The notes below the pieces were generated by a model. It was not told the origin of the DNA. It searched no databases and saw only the letters and a list, made by a program, of their open reading frames with translations. A stretch of DNA of 64,000 nucleotides from Flaccisagitta enflata (taxonomy: Eukaryota; Chaetognatha; Sagittoidea; Aphragmophora). Location of the stretch: contig OZ231126.1 of assembly GCA_965153355.1 (NCBI GenBank), positions 108,376,001-108,440,000 on the forward strand. Reading direction: 5' to 3'. Every line of letters begins with the position of its first letter. Positions within the stretch are counted from its first letter, which is position 1. Below are positions 31,421 to 43,244 of this stretch, piece after piece. A program made the position numbers and the translations under genes.

Positions 31421-31952
31421 TTTTCACTCACTTGCGCAAGCCTGCGACCAACTTATCTTTCCTGCCCCAATTGCTGATTTATCTGCCAGCTTGCTTTGCC
31501 ATCAGTGAAACCATGTGGATGTCATGCTTTCTCCCTCTTCAGTTTTGACCATGCCTCTGTCTGTCTCAGTGCCTAGACTGATTATCTCCTGGTTTTCTAA
31601 GCTTTTAATTGATCAGTCAAAAATGATAAATTTGATTGTCAATTGTTGTCTGTTTTCATTTCATGCATATGTTTCCTTTTATCTTCTACCTTTCACTTGC
31701 CTGTTCCCTTTCCTTTGTTTATCTTAGAGACAATAGAAATGTCACTTATACTTATACTTTTCCAAAATTTTCAAATTTCTCACCAAGTGATCTACCTTTC
31801 ACATGTTATGATAATCCAATTCCCTCCTCTGTCTGTAGTTTTTTTGCACTCCGCTCTCTCTTCACCCATGGGCAGCTTTTCTGTTAGAAGTTCTTACTCT
31901 GACATCACACAAGCCCTCTGTCTCTGTCTCTGTCTCTTTCTCTCTTTCTCTC

Positions 31953-31987
<35 letters not shown>

Positions 31988-32067
31988 GCATCATTGGATC
32001 ATCACCATCTTCATCACCAACACAGTGGAGACAGAATCAGTCAAAAAAAACCACCTGGCAACAACCA

Positions 32068-32071
32068 CAGG

Positions 32072-32165
<94 letters not shown>
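32068..32165 (+). repeat. (CAA)n microsatellite
   Basis: About 30 CAA triplets. They translate as poly-Asn, poly-Gln or poly-Thr in different frames. No flanking gene structure recognised. Confidence 0.95.
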
Positions 32166-33820
32166 CTATCAATCCAACAATAACAGAACTATTGTTGGTG
32201 ACATGTTGGTATCAACCGTGCTGCCCCCATCATCAGCACTCTTCACCAGCGGCAGACCTAGACAGACAGGGGTAAAGACCAGCAACAGCGAATTGGACAG
32301 GCTGTTGCAGAGAGGGCAGATTTCGGGATTTATATGAAGCCTAACAACTGCAAAGAAAATTCTGGGGGCTGACAAAAAAACCTGCTTGTACCAATAATTT
32401 TACCTTTTTTCTACGGGCCTTCAATTTTTGCAAATAATTTAGTGTATTTTTTCTTTTTTTATCAATGCAAATCTAACCAGAGAAGCCACCAAGTTTGTTA
32501 TCAAGGAGAAAAAAATCCAATCTGTATGTTTCCATAATTGAGGGGCAATGATGAAAATGGTTGATTTTTAAACCTTTACTCCCTTTTACAAAAAAAACCT
32601 AATGTTATATTCTATTTACTATTCCGTACTTGAATTCCGTACTTGAATTTAAGACCTTGCTGTGCCTTTCTGTTAATAATGTGTACCCTTTTCTCTAAAA
32701 TATTTGTGTTTGCAGTGAATCTTTCATGTATGTGATACATCTTTACATGATAATGTGGCAAAATAACCTCCCTCGCAGATAACCTTCTTGCTTGGTAGTA
32801 CCCGTTTTTCCCTTAGTTGTAATGGTTGATACCCCAACAGTATTGTTACTCCCCTACATGATTGACAAAAGGATATTTTAGGGTGGATGTGATGCTTGGA
32901 GGAACCTTGCCTGCCTTCTTTTTCCCATTGATTTGAGGTTGCTGCCCTTTAGAAAATTGTGCAACCTTTTCTTTCTTTCACTTCACCTTTTGTGTATATA
33001 AAAAGAAAATTTCAAAAATCAAATAAAAACAACAATAAACAAAAAGAAACAAAAAGAAAAAAAAAGAAATACAAAAAAAAAAAAAAGGAATAAAAGAGAA
33101 AATACAAAAAAAATCTAAAAAAAAAAAAACAAATAAAAAAAAAAGCTCCATGTAGTTGCTGTACACAGCTTCCCTTGTTGACTTCCACGAGATTGGTGCC
33201 TTGGAACATACTTGTATTTCTTTAATGACATAAACCCCAACATTTTTGTCCCCTGTTCCTCTAAGCACTAAGCACTAAGCTAATCAAATATCCTAAGTAT
33301 TTCTGATGGTATTTCTTAAAAGTTATTTCGCACCTTACGTCCAGCGGAAATGCTCCTTTTGTATATCAATTCTTTTAGCTGCAAAGAACACCCTGTAAAA
33401 TAAGACAACTTTCAACTGCTAGACTTCATATATTCACAGTGTAACTTTCATTGTTATTGTCTTACCCCCATCCCCCCCCCCCTGCTACTAGGTTCCCTTT
33501 CGCTTTTTCCCATAAATGCTTTTTTCTAGTTTTGCCCTGTTAGGTTATCGCTGTTTTGTTTACTTTCCCCTGTAAGCAAAACAGCTAAAGCCAAGCAAGG
33601 GGAGGCAGAGGACCATTGGCCCTCGCTGAATGGCACTTTTTGATCCTCTTCCTCTTCCTGGTTCTCTCTCTAGCATGAATTCTCGATCGCTACGCACAAT
33701 CAGTCTCTCTCCACTCTCTCTCCTGTACAGAGCTCCTCATGTTACCTCACCAATATCACACTCGTGGATGAATATATGTAGAATACCCCAATAGTTTGTT
33801 TATTGCATATCAGCTCTCAA
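32166..33820. other. AT-rich DNA without recognised genes
   Basis: Contains an A-rich block at 33000-33145 and poly-C at 33471-33482. Nothing coding is supported. Confidence 0.5.
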
Positions 33821-33825
33821 GATAG

Positions 33826-34368
33826 ACGAGTCAGCAATGGCCTCAGTGCCTTAAGGCTAATGTTCTTGATATGGAGGTTAGCATTGCAAACTCTATTTGT
33901 ACTACAAAGGTTTATTGTAAGACAGATCATTTCCCCTTTGAAGTCATCTCTTTTCCCTTCCTTGAAAGCAACATTGATAATGGTCTATGTTATCGAGTTT
34001 TTTACAGTCAGGTCGTTTGATTCCAAAGGTTGTTTTCTAATCGCTGTGATTTTGAGACAAGGACTAGACATTCAGGTAATGTTCTGAAAGGACGTGGTTA
34101 CATTATCTCTCGGCTTGAAAAGGAATTTTGTAAAGCAGTAAGAAAGTATATCTCTGAGTTTCAAAAGTGGTCTCTTCCTTTTGATTTCAATGCCTGGTTC
34201 AAACGCATAATGAATGAAGGCCGTGACAGTCAATCTGCTTTAGATGTCTCTACATCCTCTCTGCCTGTATCTGGTCAATCTGCCTTGCCTGTCCCTATGT
34301 CCTTTTCCCAGCCTGTACCCGGTTTCGACTCACAAAGTGATATTTTGAGTTACTTAAGTCAACCTTAG
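33826..34368 (+). pseudogene. Reverse-transcriptase element, C-terminal fragment with in-frame stop
   Basis: One frame runs through VLDMEVSIANSICTTKVYCK, then DHFPFEVISFPFLESNI and GLCYRVFYSQVV, meets TGA at 34018-34020, and continues FQRLFSNRCDFETRTRHSGN ... ISRLEKEFCKAVRKY to TAG at 34366. The pattern (LDMEI, FPFLDSNIP, YISQLIR, then a helical region) is familiar from the C-terminal side of reverse transcriptases of Penelope-like or related non-LTR elements. A stop at 33823 marks the upstream break. Non-functional remnant. Confidence 0.6.
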
Positions 34369-34519
34369 AGTCTTTGCTCTAAGCATGGTGGACTATTTAC
34401 ATAGCCTCAATGATTTTAGCATTTGGCAACTGTTGCTTGTGTACTATTTACATAGACTTTAGCAGTTGTTGCTTACTCTTTTGCTTGACTTACTATAGGT
34501 AATATGCCGGTTGCTCTTA

Positions 34520-34970
34520 TGATTTTCACAGGTTTTGAATATATTTTCAAGGTTTTTCAAAAATCAGGACTTCTAGTTTTCATTTTAGTTAAATTTTCAA
34601 TTTCAAGTATTGAATTTTAAGTTTCAAATTCTAAGTTTTTAAGTCTTTAAGTTTTGAAAAAATATAAAAAAAAATTTTAAAAAGTTTTTGAAAATTTTCA
34701 GTTTTTTAAGTTTTTGGATTTTATAATTTTTTGAAAATATGGAAAAAATTTTTAAAAGTTTTTGGAAAATTTTTTAAAAAATTTTAAAGTTTTAAAAAAT
34801 TTTTTTTAAGTTTTCTAAAAAATCTTAGTTTAAAGTTTTTTCATTTTTCAAAATTTTTACGTTTTTAGTTTTCAAGTTTAGAATTTAAAGTTTTTTCTTT
34901 ATCCTTCCTAATTTTCTGTACTATTTACATAGCCTTAAAGTTGGTTTGGAATAAGACTCTTTCGTTCTAC
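34520..34970. other. AT-rich low-complexity DNA
   Basis: AAGTTTTTAAAATTTT words throughout. Nothing coding. Confidence 0.7.
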
Positions 34971-34984
34971 TCCTGATGTAAGTT

Positions 34985-35290
34985 TCTCCCCCAACCTACA
35001 CCTACCTTCTTCCTACCCTCCTACCACTACCTCCCACCCACTCCGCTACCCCCACCTTTGACCCAGCCCTACCTCCTACCTACCTACTCCAAGCTCTCAC
35101 CTACCCCTACCTACCTACCCCTGCCTACCCTTCTACCCATACATCCTACCTTCTCCTATCTAACTAACCCCATCTCCTACCTACCCTCCTACCCAACCTC
35201 CTACCAACCCCTACCTCCTACCTACCCCACTCACTACCTTTTGTTTATTTTATCGCATATCTCCCTCTACCTCTACCTTACACTGCCTCT
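34985..35290 (+). repeat. (CTACC)n-type degenerate minisatellite
   Basis: CTACCTACCC, CTCCTACC and TACCCCTACC words over 300 bp. Confidence 0.8.
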
Positions 35291-35912
35291 AGGGTGCGTG
35301 GACATTTGTTTTAAATACTGAAGCCTTGTCTGTTGCGCACCACCGTACATCAGGGTAAACAGCGCTTTATTTTTCAAAACAAAAGTCTCCAGCTGATTTG
35401 TATGTTGAAGTGAATAGGTCAAAGAGCAATCAGGCAAGAAACTGGCTAGAATTGAGTTGTTTGAGAGATAAACAGAGGGGGGCTAACTGAATGGAGGGAG
35501 GGATGAAAAATATGATAAAATAGTGGCGAACCGAGGTTTTTGGGCTTTTGCACTTAATCTGCGGGGTAGATTTGTTTCTTTCTTGGATTACACTTAGCTA
35601 CTATTATAACAATGAGTTAGGAAAAGTTGTGTCAAATATTACCTATTTTCACATAGTTGAATTGAGCTATGTTATAGTAGTGTTTTGGGTCAAAATTAGT
35701 CAAAATTGTCATTTTTGGTATTTTTCAAGCTACTATGTGGAAAAAATATTGACATTTGGGTCTCAATGCTGGTGTTAACTTGCAAAGTACTTCTCCCTCA
35801 ACATTACTTCCAAATATGAAGGTCCCATGAAGATTTTTAGTCAAGAAAACAGGCCTCTGAAAATCAATGAAAATAGAAATGATATCAGCCACTATTGCCG
35901 TCCTTACACCCT
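35291..35912 (+). repeat. Direct repeat DR1, copy 1
   Basis: Begins GGTGCGTGGACATTTGTTTT and ends near CCGTCCTTACACCC. Copy 2 at 36265-36820 is nearly identical but lacks about 90 bp and has scattered substitutions. Noncoding. Confidence 0.9.
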
Positions 35913-36264
35913 TATAAGAAAACTGCAACTGGGGTCCAACTTATTTTTTTGCATTTTTTCATCATAGAAGGAGAGATAAGTCAAATTTTGAACATATACT
36001 GCTTCAAACATTTGTTTTTAACCCAAATTTGTACAAAAAAAGCCTAAACAAGCTTCTGTAACCATATGCGAATTCAGCAAATTTGACCAAATTTGGTCTT
36101 TTCAATCTTAGGCCTTGTAGCTTGCTAATACAGGTCACTGCTAGGAAAAATGAAGTATTGAAAGCTCGAATCTGCACGATATAAACAATGTTGATCAAAA
36201 TCAGGTCAATCTAGGCCAAAATAGCCTGATTAGGCCATGTTTTCTCTGGTCATCCTATAATAAG

Positions 36265-36820
36265 GGTGCATGGACATTTGTTTTTAATACTGAAGCCTTG
36301 TCTGTTGCGCACCACCGTACATCAGGGTAGACAGCGCTTTTTTTTCAAGACAAAAGTCTCCAGCTGATTTGTATGTTGAAGTGAATAGGTCAAAGAGCAA
36401 TCAGGCAAGAAACTGGCTAGAATTGAGTCGTTTGAGAGATAAATAGAGGGGGGCTAACTGAATGGAGGGAGGGATGAAAAATATGATAAAATAGTGGCGA
36501 ACCAAGGTTTTTGGGCTTTTGCTCTTAATCTGCGGGGTAGATTTGTTTCTTTCTTGGATTACACTTAGCTACTATTATAACAATGAGTTAGGAAAAGTTG
36601 TGTCAAATATTACCTATTTTCACATAGTTGAATTGAGCTATGTTATGGTAGTGTTTTGGGTCAAAATTAGTTGAAATTGTCATTTTTGGTGTTTTTCAAG
36701 CTACTATGTGGAAAAAATATTGACATTTGGGTCTCAATGCTGGTGTTAACTTGCAGTGTTAACTCAGTGAAAATAGAAATGATATCAGCCACTATTGCCA
36801 TCCTTACACCCTCTACCTTC
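36265..36820 (+). repeat. Direct repeat DR1, copy 2
   Basis: Second copy of the 35291-35912 repeat, with an internal deletion near 36758 relative to copy 1. Confidence 0.9.
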
Positions 36821-37130
36821 TTTGACCATTTGTTTTTTACTTTATTTCAGCTATCTTCACCTGTACCTTTGACCACTGAAGCCCTGTTGATCACATGACC
36901 TATCCTCTTCCTCATCTTCACCTTTCCTTACCTGTCCTATTAATACTGTCATTTCACCACACTGTATCTTCTCCACCACAACCTTTATTAAACTTGTTAT
37001 GATTTATTCTCCTATTTTCCTATTATCTCCTCTATGTCTTGGTGTGGGTAATAGCAAGGGTGATGGGAAGCCTCTAAACCCGCCAAGACCATGTGTTGAC
37101 TTTAAGCACAAGTCTTGCCTGGTCCACAGT

Positions 37131-37752
37131 CCAGCACTCTGCTTTTAAAGCAATTCTGAGTGAAAAGTCGTATAACAGTGAGTTTTTCCGCAGATATGTG
37201 TAGTATTAAAGTGCAATAACTTATTGCTAGTAAAAACAAAATCATTTCCCGAGCGCTTTTTGAGAAATTCTAAAAATCAGAAAAAATTAGACCAATTTTC
37301 GATGCAAATTCTACTGGGGTGTGTGAACCCAATTTTTTATTCCATATTTGTAATCTATGCAAAATTCCCTTTCATTTGATAGGTCGCACTCTATACTTTT
37401 GCAAAGAGTTAAAATTTTCATTTTTTGAGTCACCGTTACAAAAAAGTAACGGTGGCTCAAAATATGAAAACTTTATTTCTGTATCAAACCATATAGTGCG
37501 ACCTATCAAATGAAAGGGAATTTTGCATAGAATCACAATATGGAATCAAAAATTGAATTAATGCAACTCACAAGAATCTGCATCAAAGATGGGTCAAATT
37601 TTTCTCTATTTTGAGGATTGCTCAAAAAGCGCTCGGTGAATGATTTTATCTATGCTAGTTACATGCTCTTACACCCCGATACTTCACAAAAATGCAGAAA
37701 AACCCACTGTTATATGACTTTCCACTCAAAATTCTTTTAAAAGCACAGTGCC
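37131..37752. repeat. About 620-bp imperfect palindrome (foldback)
   Basis: The two arms (37131-37438 and 37443-37752) are inverted copies around GTCACCGTTAC-AAAAAA-GTAACGGTGGC near 37440. Matching phrases on the arms include TTTGATAGGTCGCAC and GTGCGACCTATCAAA, GAGCGCTTTTTGAG and CTCAAAAAGCGCTC, and, furthest out, CAGCACTCTGCTTTTAAA and TTTAAAAGCACAGTG. No coding frame. Resembles a foldback/MITE-like element. Confidence 0.85.
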
Positions 37753-37783
37753 AGGTTTACTTATCCATTGATAGTTGGAGATA

Positions 37784-38387
37784 CTTTTTTGGGCAGCAGC
37801 CCCGAAGGGGCCAATGACCTATGCTTTCACACAGGAGAAATTTCTCCTCCTCCTCCTTCTTCTCCTCCTTCTCCATCCCCCCCCCTCCCCGAGGCAGCCT
37901 CGAGCCAAATTACAGTCTCAAGCTTGAATCCAGGGCTCAGGGCTCAAATCCCAACCTCAAGGGCCAAATCCCAGCCTTGAGACCCAAATCCCAGCCTTGA
38001 GGCCCAAATCCTAGCCTTGAGGCCCAAATCCCAGCCTCGAGGCCCAAATCCCAGCCTCGAGGCCCAAATCCCACCATCAAGGCTCAAATTCCACCCTCAA
38101 GGCTCAAATCCCAGCCTCAAGGCTCAAATCCCAGCCTTGAGGCCTAAATCCCAACCTTGAGGCTCAAATCCCAGTCTCTAGGCTCAAATAACAGCCACGT
38201 GGCTCAAATCCCCGCCTCCAGGCTCAAATCCCAGCTTCAAGGCCCCAATTCCAACCTCCAGGCTCAAATAAAAACAGCATAGGTCATCGGCTCCTTCGGG
38301 GCCGCTGCCCCTCTCACCACCTTACACCTTCATACACTCACATAGGGGCAACGGGAACCGCTGACCATCTAACACTTTTGCGACTAT
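37784..38387 (+). mobile_element. Family F2 element, copy 1
   Basis: Head GGGCAGCAGCCCCGAAGGGG CCAATGACCTATGCT, then poly-pyrimidine, about 17 units of a 19-bp minisatellite (CCAAATCCCAGCCTTGAGG), then the head motif inverted (AGCATAGGTCATCGGCTCCT TCGGGGCCGCTGCCC), then CATAGGGGCAACGGGAACCG CTGACC and the end TTTTGCGACTA. No protein-coding frame. Confidence 0.85.
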
Positions 38388-38539
38388 TATTTTTTAGTAT
38401 TTATATCTTTTGCTGTTAGTTGAATTAAACGATTAAGTCTTTTAACATCTGATGTACAGGTTGAGGTTCATCAAGTGGCTTCAAATGACTCAAAATGATC
38501 CAAAATCTTGTTATTTGTGGTCTGAAAGGCCTGCTTTGA

Positions 38540-38940
38540 GGCCTTAGGGGCCTAATATTGGGTGTCTGAGGCCTGAGTTGGTTCTTAAAGGCTGGAATAA
38601 GAGTGTGGGATGCCTGAGTCTGGTTTGAGAGGCCAGAATTGGGGTCTAGGAGGCCTGATTTGGGGAATGGTCTAAGTGGCCAATCTACTGGTCTGAGAGG
38701 CCTGGGTTAGGGTCTTAGAGGCCAAAAGTGAGGTCTCATAGACCTGATTTGGGGTCTGAGAGCTCTGTTTTGGCCTAGTTTAGGATCTGGCAGGCCCTAT
38801 TTGGGGTCTGAAGGGCTTCAATTAGGGTCTGAGGATCTGATCTGAAAGGCCTGAGTTGGGTCTGAAAAGTCTTGGTATGGGGTCTGAGAGGCATGACTTA
38901 GGATCGAAGAGGCTTGATTTGGGGTGTGAGGGCCTGATTT
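38540..38940 (+). repeat. Degenerate GGTCTGAGAGGCCTGA repeats
   Basis: About 20-bp units of GGGGTCTGAGAGGCCTGATT type, followed by poly-G at 38945-38960. A related block lies at 39595-39800. Confidence 0.8.
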
Positions 38941-39119
38941 TAGGTGGGGGGGGGGGGGGGCAGGTACTGGAAACAGGTTGCCCAAGGGCAATATGTGGTC
39001 AGCGATACCCTTTGCCCTGCTTTGTATGATTTTGAATTGGAGTGAGAGGAAGCAGGGCAGCGGTCCCAAAGGGGACAAAGTCCTGTAAAACACAAGGGGA
39101 TTCTTGTTCATCCGTCTGT

Positions 39120-39480
39120 CTATCTGTCCCCCCTAGGCTCTCTCAGGCCTGAAATATGCCCTCACAGGCCTGAAATCTACCCTCTCAATCCTGAAATCTG
39201 CCCTCTCAGGCTTTGAATCTGAAAGGGCAGATCTGAGAGGGCAGATTTCAGGCCTGAGAGGGCAGATTTAAGGCCTGAGAGGGCAGATTTAAGGCCTGAG
39301 AGGGCAAATTTTAGACCTGGGAAGTCAGATCTCTGGCCTGGGAGGGTAGATTAATTGCCTGAGAGTACAGATTCAAGGCCTGAGAGGACAGATTTCAGGC
39401 CTGAGAGGGGAGATTTCAAGCCTAAGAGGGCTGATCTAAGGCCTGAGAGGGCGGATTTTAGGCCTGCGAGGTCCTAGTGG
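39120..39480. repeat. Minisatellite that reverses orientation
   Basis: CTCAGGCCTGAAATCTGCCC units run to about 39215, then the unit continues as its complement (GGGCAGATTTCAGGCCTGAG) to 39475. A small palindrome (GAATCTGAAAGGGCAGATC) marks the switch. Confidence 0.8.
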
Positions 39481-39819
39481 GGGACAAACGGACTGATGGA
39501 GGGAGGGACAGATGGACAGATGGATGGACGGACAGAAGGACGGACGGACCGACGGACAGACGGACGGACGGAAGGATGGACGGACAGAGTGTGGGATGCC
39601 TGAGTCTGGTTTGAGAGGCCAGAATTGGTGTCTGGGAGGCCTGATAAGGAGAATGAGGGTCTGAGAGGTCCGACTAGTGGTCTGAGATGCCTGGGTTGGG
39701 GAAAGAGGCCTAAATTGGGGTCTCATAGGCCTGATTTGGGATCTGAGAGGCCAGAATTGGAGTCTGGAATGCCTGATTTGGGGTCTGATATATCTAATTA
39801 GGGTTCACAGGGGGACTTT

Positions 39820-39935
39820 CGTTCATTTGTCCGTCTGTCTGTCCGTCCGTCCGTCCATCCGTCCATCCGTCCGTCAGTCCGTCCATCCGTCAATCAATCC
39901 ATCCATCCGTCCGTCAGTCCATCCATTCCAAGATT
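39820..39935 (+). repeat. (GTCC/ATCC)n array
   Basis: GTCCGTCCATCC words. Reverse counterparts (GACGGACGGACC) lie at 39490-39585. Confidence 0.85.
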
Positions 39936-39989
39936 AGGCCCTTAAGGTAGGCCCCTGACTATGAAGGTTTTTTTTACAGTTGGCTCTTC

Positions 39990-40380
39990 TCCGTTATACC
40001 ATTCTCAAGAACTGTCCATAAGCTTCAATGCTATATGTTTGTTTTGTCAAAAAATGTTCGGGAAGTATAAGACCAAGGGGGTCAAAGGTCAGGGGTCCAA
40101 GGTATGATCCCCCACAGAGGTCAAAATCAAAATCTGATTGCATATTTGGATTCCTCTCAAAAAAGTAGCAAAAGAAAGTACTCTTCTTTTTTTTCATTTC
40201 TCATTTTAAGTGGGTCAAAATTGGGGTCAAAGGTCACGAGTGACCCAAATCTGACCTCACGCGAGATCAAAAATAAAAACACGGATAATCCAAATTCTGA
40301 GACCAGTTTTGGAATCTTCATGAAAAATGAATTGATAGTTATTACTGTCATTTTTAAATTTTCTCAGAAAATGTCTGTCA
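39990..40380 (+). repeat. Inverted repeat IR2, left arm
   Basis: Carries TCAAGAACTGTCCATAAGCT, GACCAAGGGGGTCAAAGGTC and AAACTGGTCTCAGAATTTGG (in the opposite sense). The same sequence occurs inverted at 43245-43615. Noncoding. Confidence 0.8.
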
Positions 40381-40632
40381 AAAATGTCATCATTTGTCAT
40401 GATGCACAACAGGGTCTTAACAGAGATCTTGACTCACTATGTATTCTGAATCTACTTAGAAAGAACACATCTCCTAAGCATACATATTCAATATAGATAT
40501 GGCTTCTCTGACTTTTGATTGTCGCGTAAAGTTAACATTAGCTTTTGGGCAGGAGGACAAAGTCCTGTTGAACATGGGGAATTTTATTTGTTTGTTCATT
40601 TGTCTGTAGTTGTATCCCCCCCCCCTTTTGAG

Positions 40633-40964
40633 CTCCAATCAGCCTTTTCAGGCCTCCAACTGACCCTCTCAAGCCTCAAGATGGTCCTCACAGGCCTCAA
40701 ATTTGTCCTCTCAAGCTGCCTTAGATTATTTAGATTTCAAATTAGCTCTCAAACCTCCAGACAGCTCTCGTGACAATTAAAAATGACAATTGAATGACCT
40801 CCAATCAGCCTTTTCAGGCCTCCAACTGACCCTCTCAAGCCTCAAGATGGTCCTCACAGGCCTCAAATTTGTCCTCTCAAGCTGCCTTAGATTATTTAGA
40901 TTTCAAATTAGCTCTCAAACCTCCAGACAGCTCTCGTGACAATTAAAAATGACAATTGAATGAC
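40633..40964 (+). repeat. Perfect-looking 166-bp tandem duplication
   Basis: CTCCAATCAGCCTTTTCAGG ... GACAATTGAATGAC occurs twice head to tail (40633-40798 and 40799-40964) with no difference that I can see. Very recent duplication. Confidence 0.9.
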
Positions 40965-41156
40965 TCGTATCAGCCCTCTCGACCCCAAATCATCAGCTTA
41001 CGGCCTAAACCAGGGTTGTCAAAAATTAAAAATGATTAGATTGACCTGATTGACTTAAGTGACTTAATATGACTCAATATGACTTGATATGACTTAATAT
41101 GACTTAAAATGACTTAGAATGACTTATAATGGAATTTAGGAGCTGTGTCATTAAAT

Positions 41157-41308
41157 AACAAGGCTGAATACACGGCAATCCAGTCGCGGACAGTTGGGCA
41201 AGAGCAGTAATGCAAAAACCAATAGCAATTCAACAATGTGTCTGACCGACGGACCGACGGACCGACTGATACGGCATGGTGTAGTCGCGTGTCCGCGACT
41301 AAAAACAA
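41157..41308 (+). mobile_element. Family F1 element, short copy
   Basis: ACAAGGCTGAATACACGGC, AGTCGCGGAC, GGGCAAGAGCAGTAATGC, GACCGACGGACCGACGGACC, and the 3' hairpin AGTCGCGTGTCCGCGACT followed by AAAA. 5' AGTCGCGGAC is exactly complementary to 3' GTCCGCGACT. Confidence 0.85.
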
Positions 41309-41644
41309 AAACAGATTTGGACTTGTCAGACTGTGGGGACAAAACGAGTAGCTCACCTTACCTCACTGCGACCTGGTTTAGCCATGATAACCCTTTCTCC
41401 TACGCTTCCTCCTCTCTCATATTTTTTACACAATCTTTTTGGCGAAAAAAAGTTACCCATACCCATACATCATTATGTCCATAAATGACAGGAATTCATT
41501 ACATTTGAACATTTTTTGCCTAATTTACTGCATGAGCTTTATCAAAACCTAGGTTGAAAATTCCAACGATGCTTTTCTGCTTGCTTTCCCAAGGAACCAA
41601 CTCCTGTTTACCTCTACTGTAAGCCCAAAAAGCTTAAAAACGCA

Positions 41645-41745
41645 AAAGAATAAAAAACAAACTGACCCACCGACTGACTGACCCACCGACTGACCGACCC
41701 ACCAACAAAGAAGGGTGTGGAGTCACGTAGCTTGTGACTAGCAAC
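41645..41745 (+). mobile_element. F1 family 3' half
   Basis: GACCCACCGACTGACTGACC run, GTGTGGAGTC and the hairpin AGTCACGTAGCTTGTGACTA. Confidence 0.6.
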
Positions 41746-41837
41746 TCAGTGAAGGTTCACACGGCCTTCTTCCATTTTATTCAGTTGGGAATTAGAGTGG
41801 GCTAAATTTGGGCATTCAAATGAAATATTATTGGAAA

Positions 41838-41990
41838 ATCAATTTGGACCTGATCTAGGCACTCCATCAATAATGCTGAAGTTGCATAGAATTACTATGG
41901 TACAAATTGCTGTCATAACTCCAGCAATCAATTCTATACAACTACAGCATTGAAGACGGAGTGCCTAGATCAAGTTCAAATTGATTTTGC
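41838..41990. repeat. About 150-bp imperfect palindrome
   Basis: AAATCAATTTGGACCTGATC TAGGCACTCC on the left pairs with GGAGTGCCTAGATCAAGTTC AAATTGATTT on the right, around about 41912. Confidence 0.8.
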
Positions 41991-42683
41991 AAAGAGATTG
42001 GGCCCTTAACATGCCAAAGGAACAAGAAAAGTGCTTGGAAATAATGTTTCATTCTCATACCCAAATTTTTCCTATTCTATTAGGTATAGTGAGGAATATT
42101 GTTCCACTTTTCTTATCATGGCAAATCTTAAGAGTTAAAACAAATTCTTGACTAAGGATAAACCATTTCTCCATAGTAGAAAGATGTTGAATATTATATG
42201 ACAAACTTTTATTTTCAATTTAGGGATGTGAAGATTATATGCGAAGATTAAGTGCCGACAAAACTAGATAACAGATTGTTACTTCAGATATGTAGGGATG
42301 AATTATGAACCCTCATGAGATACCTCATGCATTCAGAGTGTTTATTTAAAGCTTCACGGAGCTAGTTTGAAAGGATTTTTGTGCTTGAGAGAGCTGTCAT
42401 GAGATCTGAGAAGGATGATTTATAGTCTGAGAGAGCACCAAAGAAAACTGTTTTAGAGATCATGGAGGTAGGCTTAAAAACAGTTGCACATTCCCCCCTC
42501 AGCATACTGGAGGCGGAAATAAAAGCAGAAGCTGCTTAACTATACACATCCCTGTGTGGAGGACTCAAAAGGCGACCTCCTCCATTGCAACTTGTGATGA
42601 AAACTCAGGATTTTAAAACTGTAAGTCAACTGTAATATTTACAAAATTTACACAAAAATGAAATGAAAAGAGAAGTGAACATA

Positions 42684-42857
42684 CAGTTAACTCCCACTCT
42701 ATCGGATTTCAAGGAACAAACCAATCTTATCTGTTAAAGATGGGATTCTGGTAAAACAATCATAGGAAACAAAAAAAAAACTAAAGGGACTATTAATTTG
42801 CATTCATTATATGCGGAATTCTGTAAGTGGTGGTTCTGTTAGAGCAGGGATCAACTG
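42684..42857. mobile_element. 174-bp MITE with TA target duplication
   Basis: Flanked by TA. Ends are CAGTTAACTCCCACTCTA and, inverted, CAGTTGATCCCTGCTCTA. AT-rich interior. Size and TA site fit a Tc1/mariner-type (pogo-like) MITE. Confidence 0.7.
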
Positions 42858-42889
42858 TATATGAATTACATTTACTTGTTTTGCTTTTT

Positions 42890-43240
42890 TGAGCAGCGGT
42901 GTCAAAGGGCCAATGTCCTGTAGGCCACAGGGGTGAATTTTCAGACATGCGTCCATCTGTCCATCCTTCCGTCTGTCCGTCCATCCATCTGTCCATCCCC
43001 CCCAAAGACCATCCGGGCCTCAAATCATCATGCTCAGGCCTGATTTTTGCCTTCAAAGCCCTTGAATTAGCCCATTCAAACTTCAATTTGGCCATATAGA
43101 CCTAAAATAAGCTCTCCAGACTTCAAATCTGCCCTCCAGACCTAAAATCAGCTCTCCAGGCCTCAAATATGCTCTTTCAGCTACAAATATGCCCCCCTGA
43201 CCTTAAATTAGTTCTATAGGTTAATATTTTTTTCACAGAC
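42890..43240 (+). repeat. F2-related head with short-unit repeats
   Basis: GAGCAGCGGTGTCAAAGGGC CAATGTCCTG, a (CTGTCCATCC)n run, then CCAGACCTAAAATCAGCTCT-type units to 43220. A similar head occurs at 39050-39100 (GGCAGCGGTCCCAAAGGGGA). Confidence 0.6.
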
Positions 43241-43244
43241 ATTT

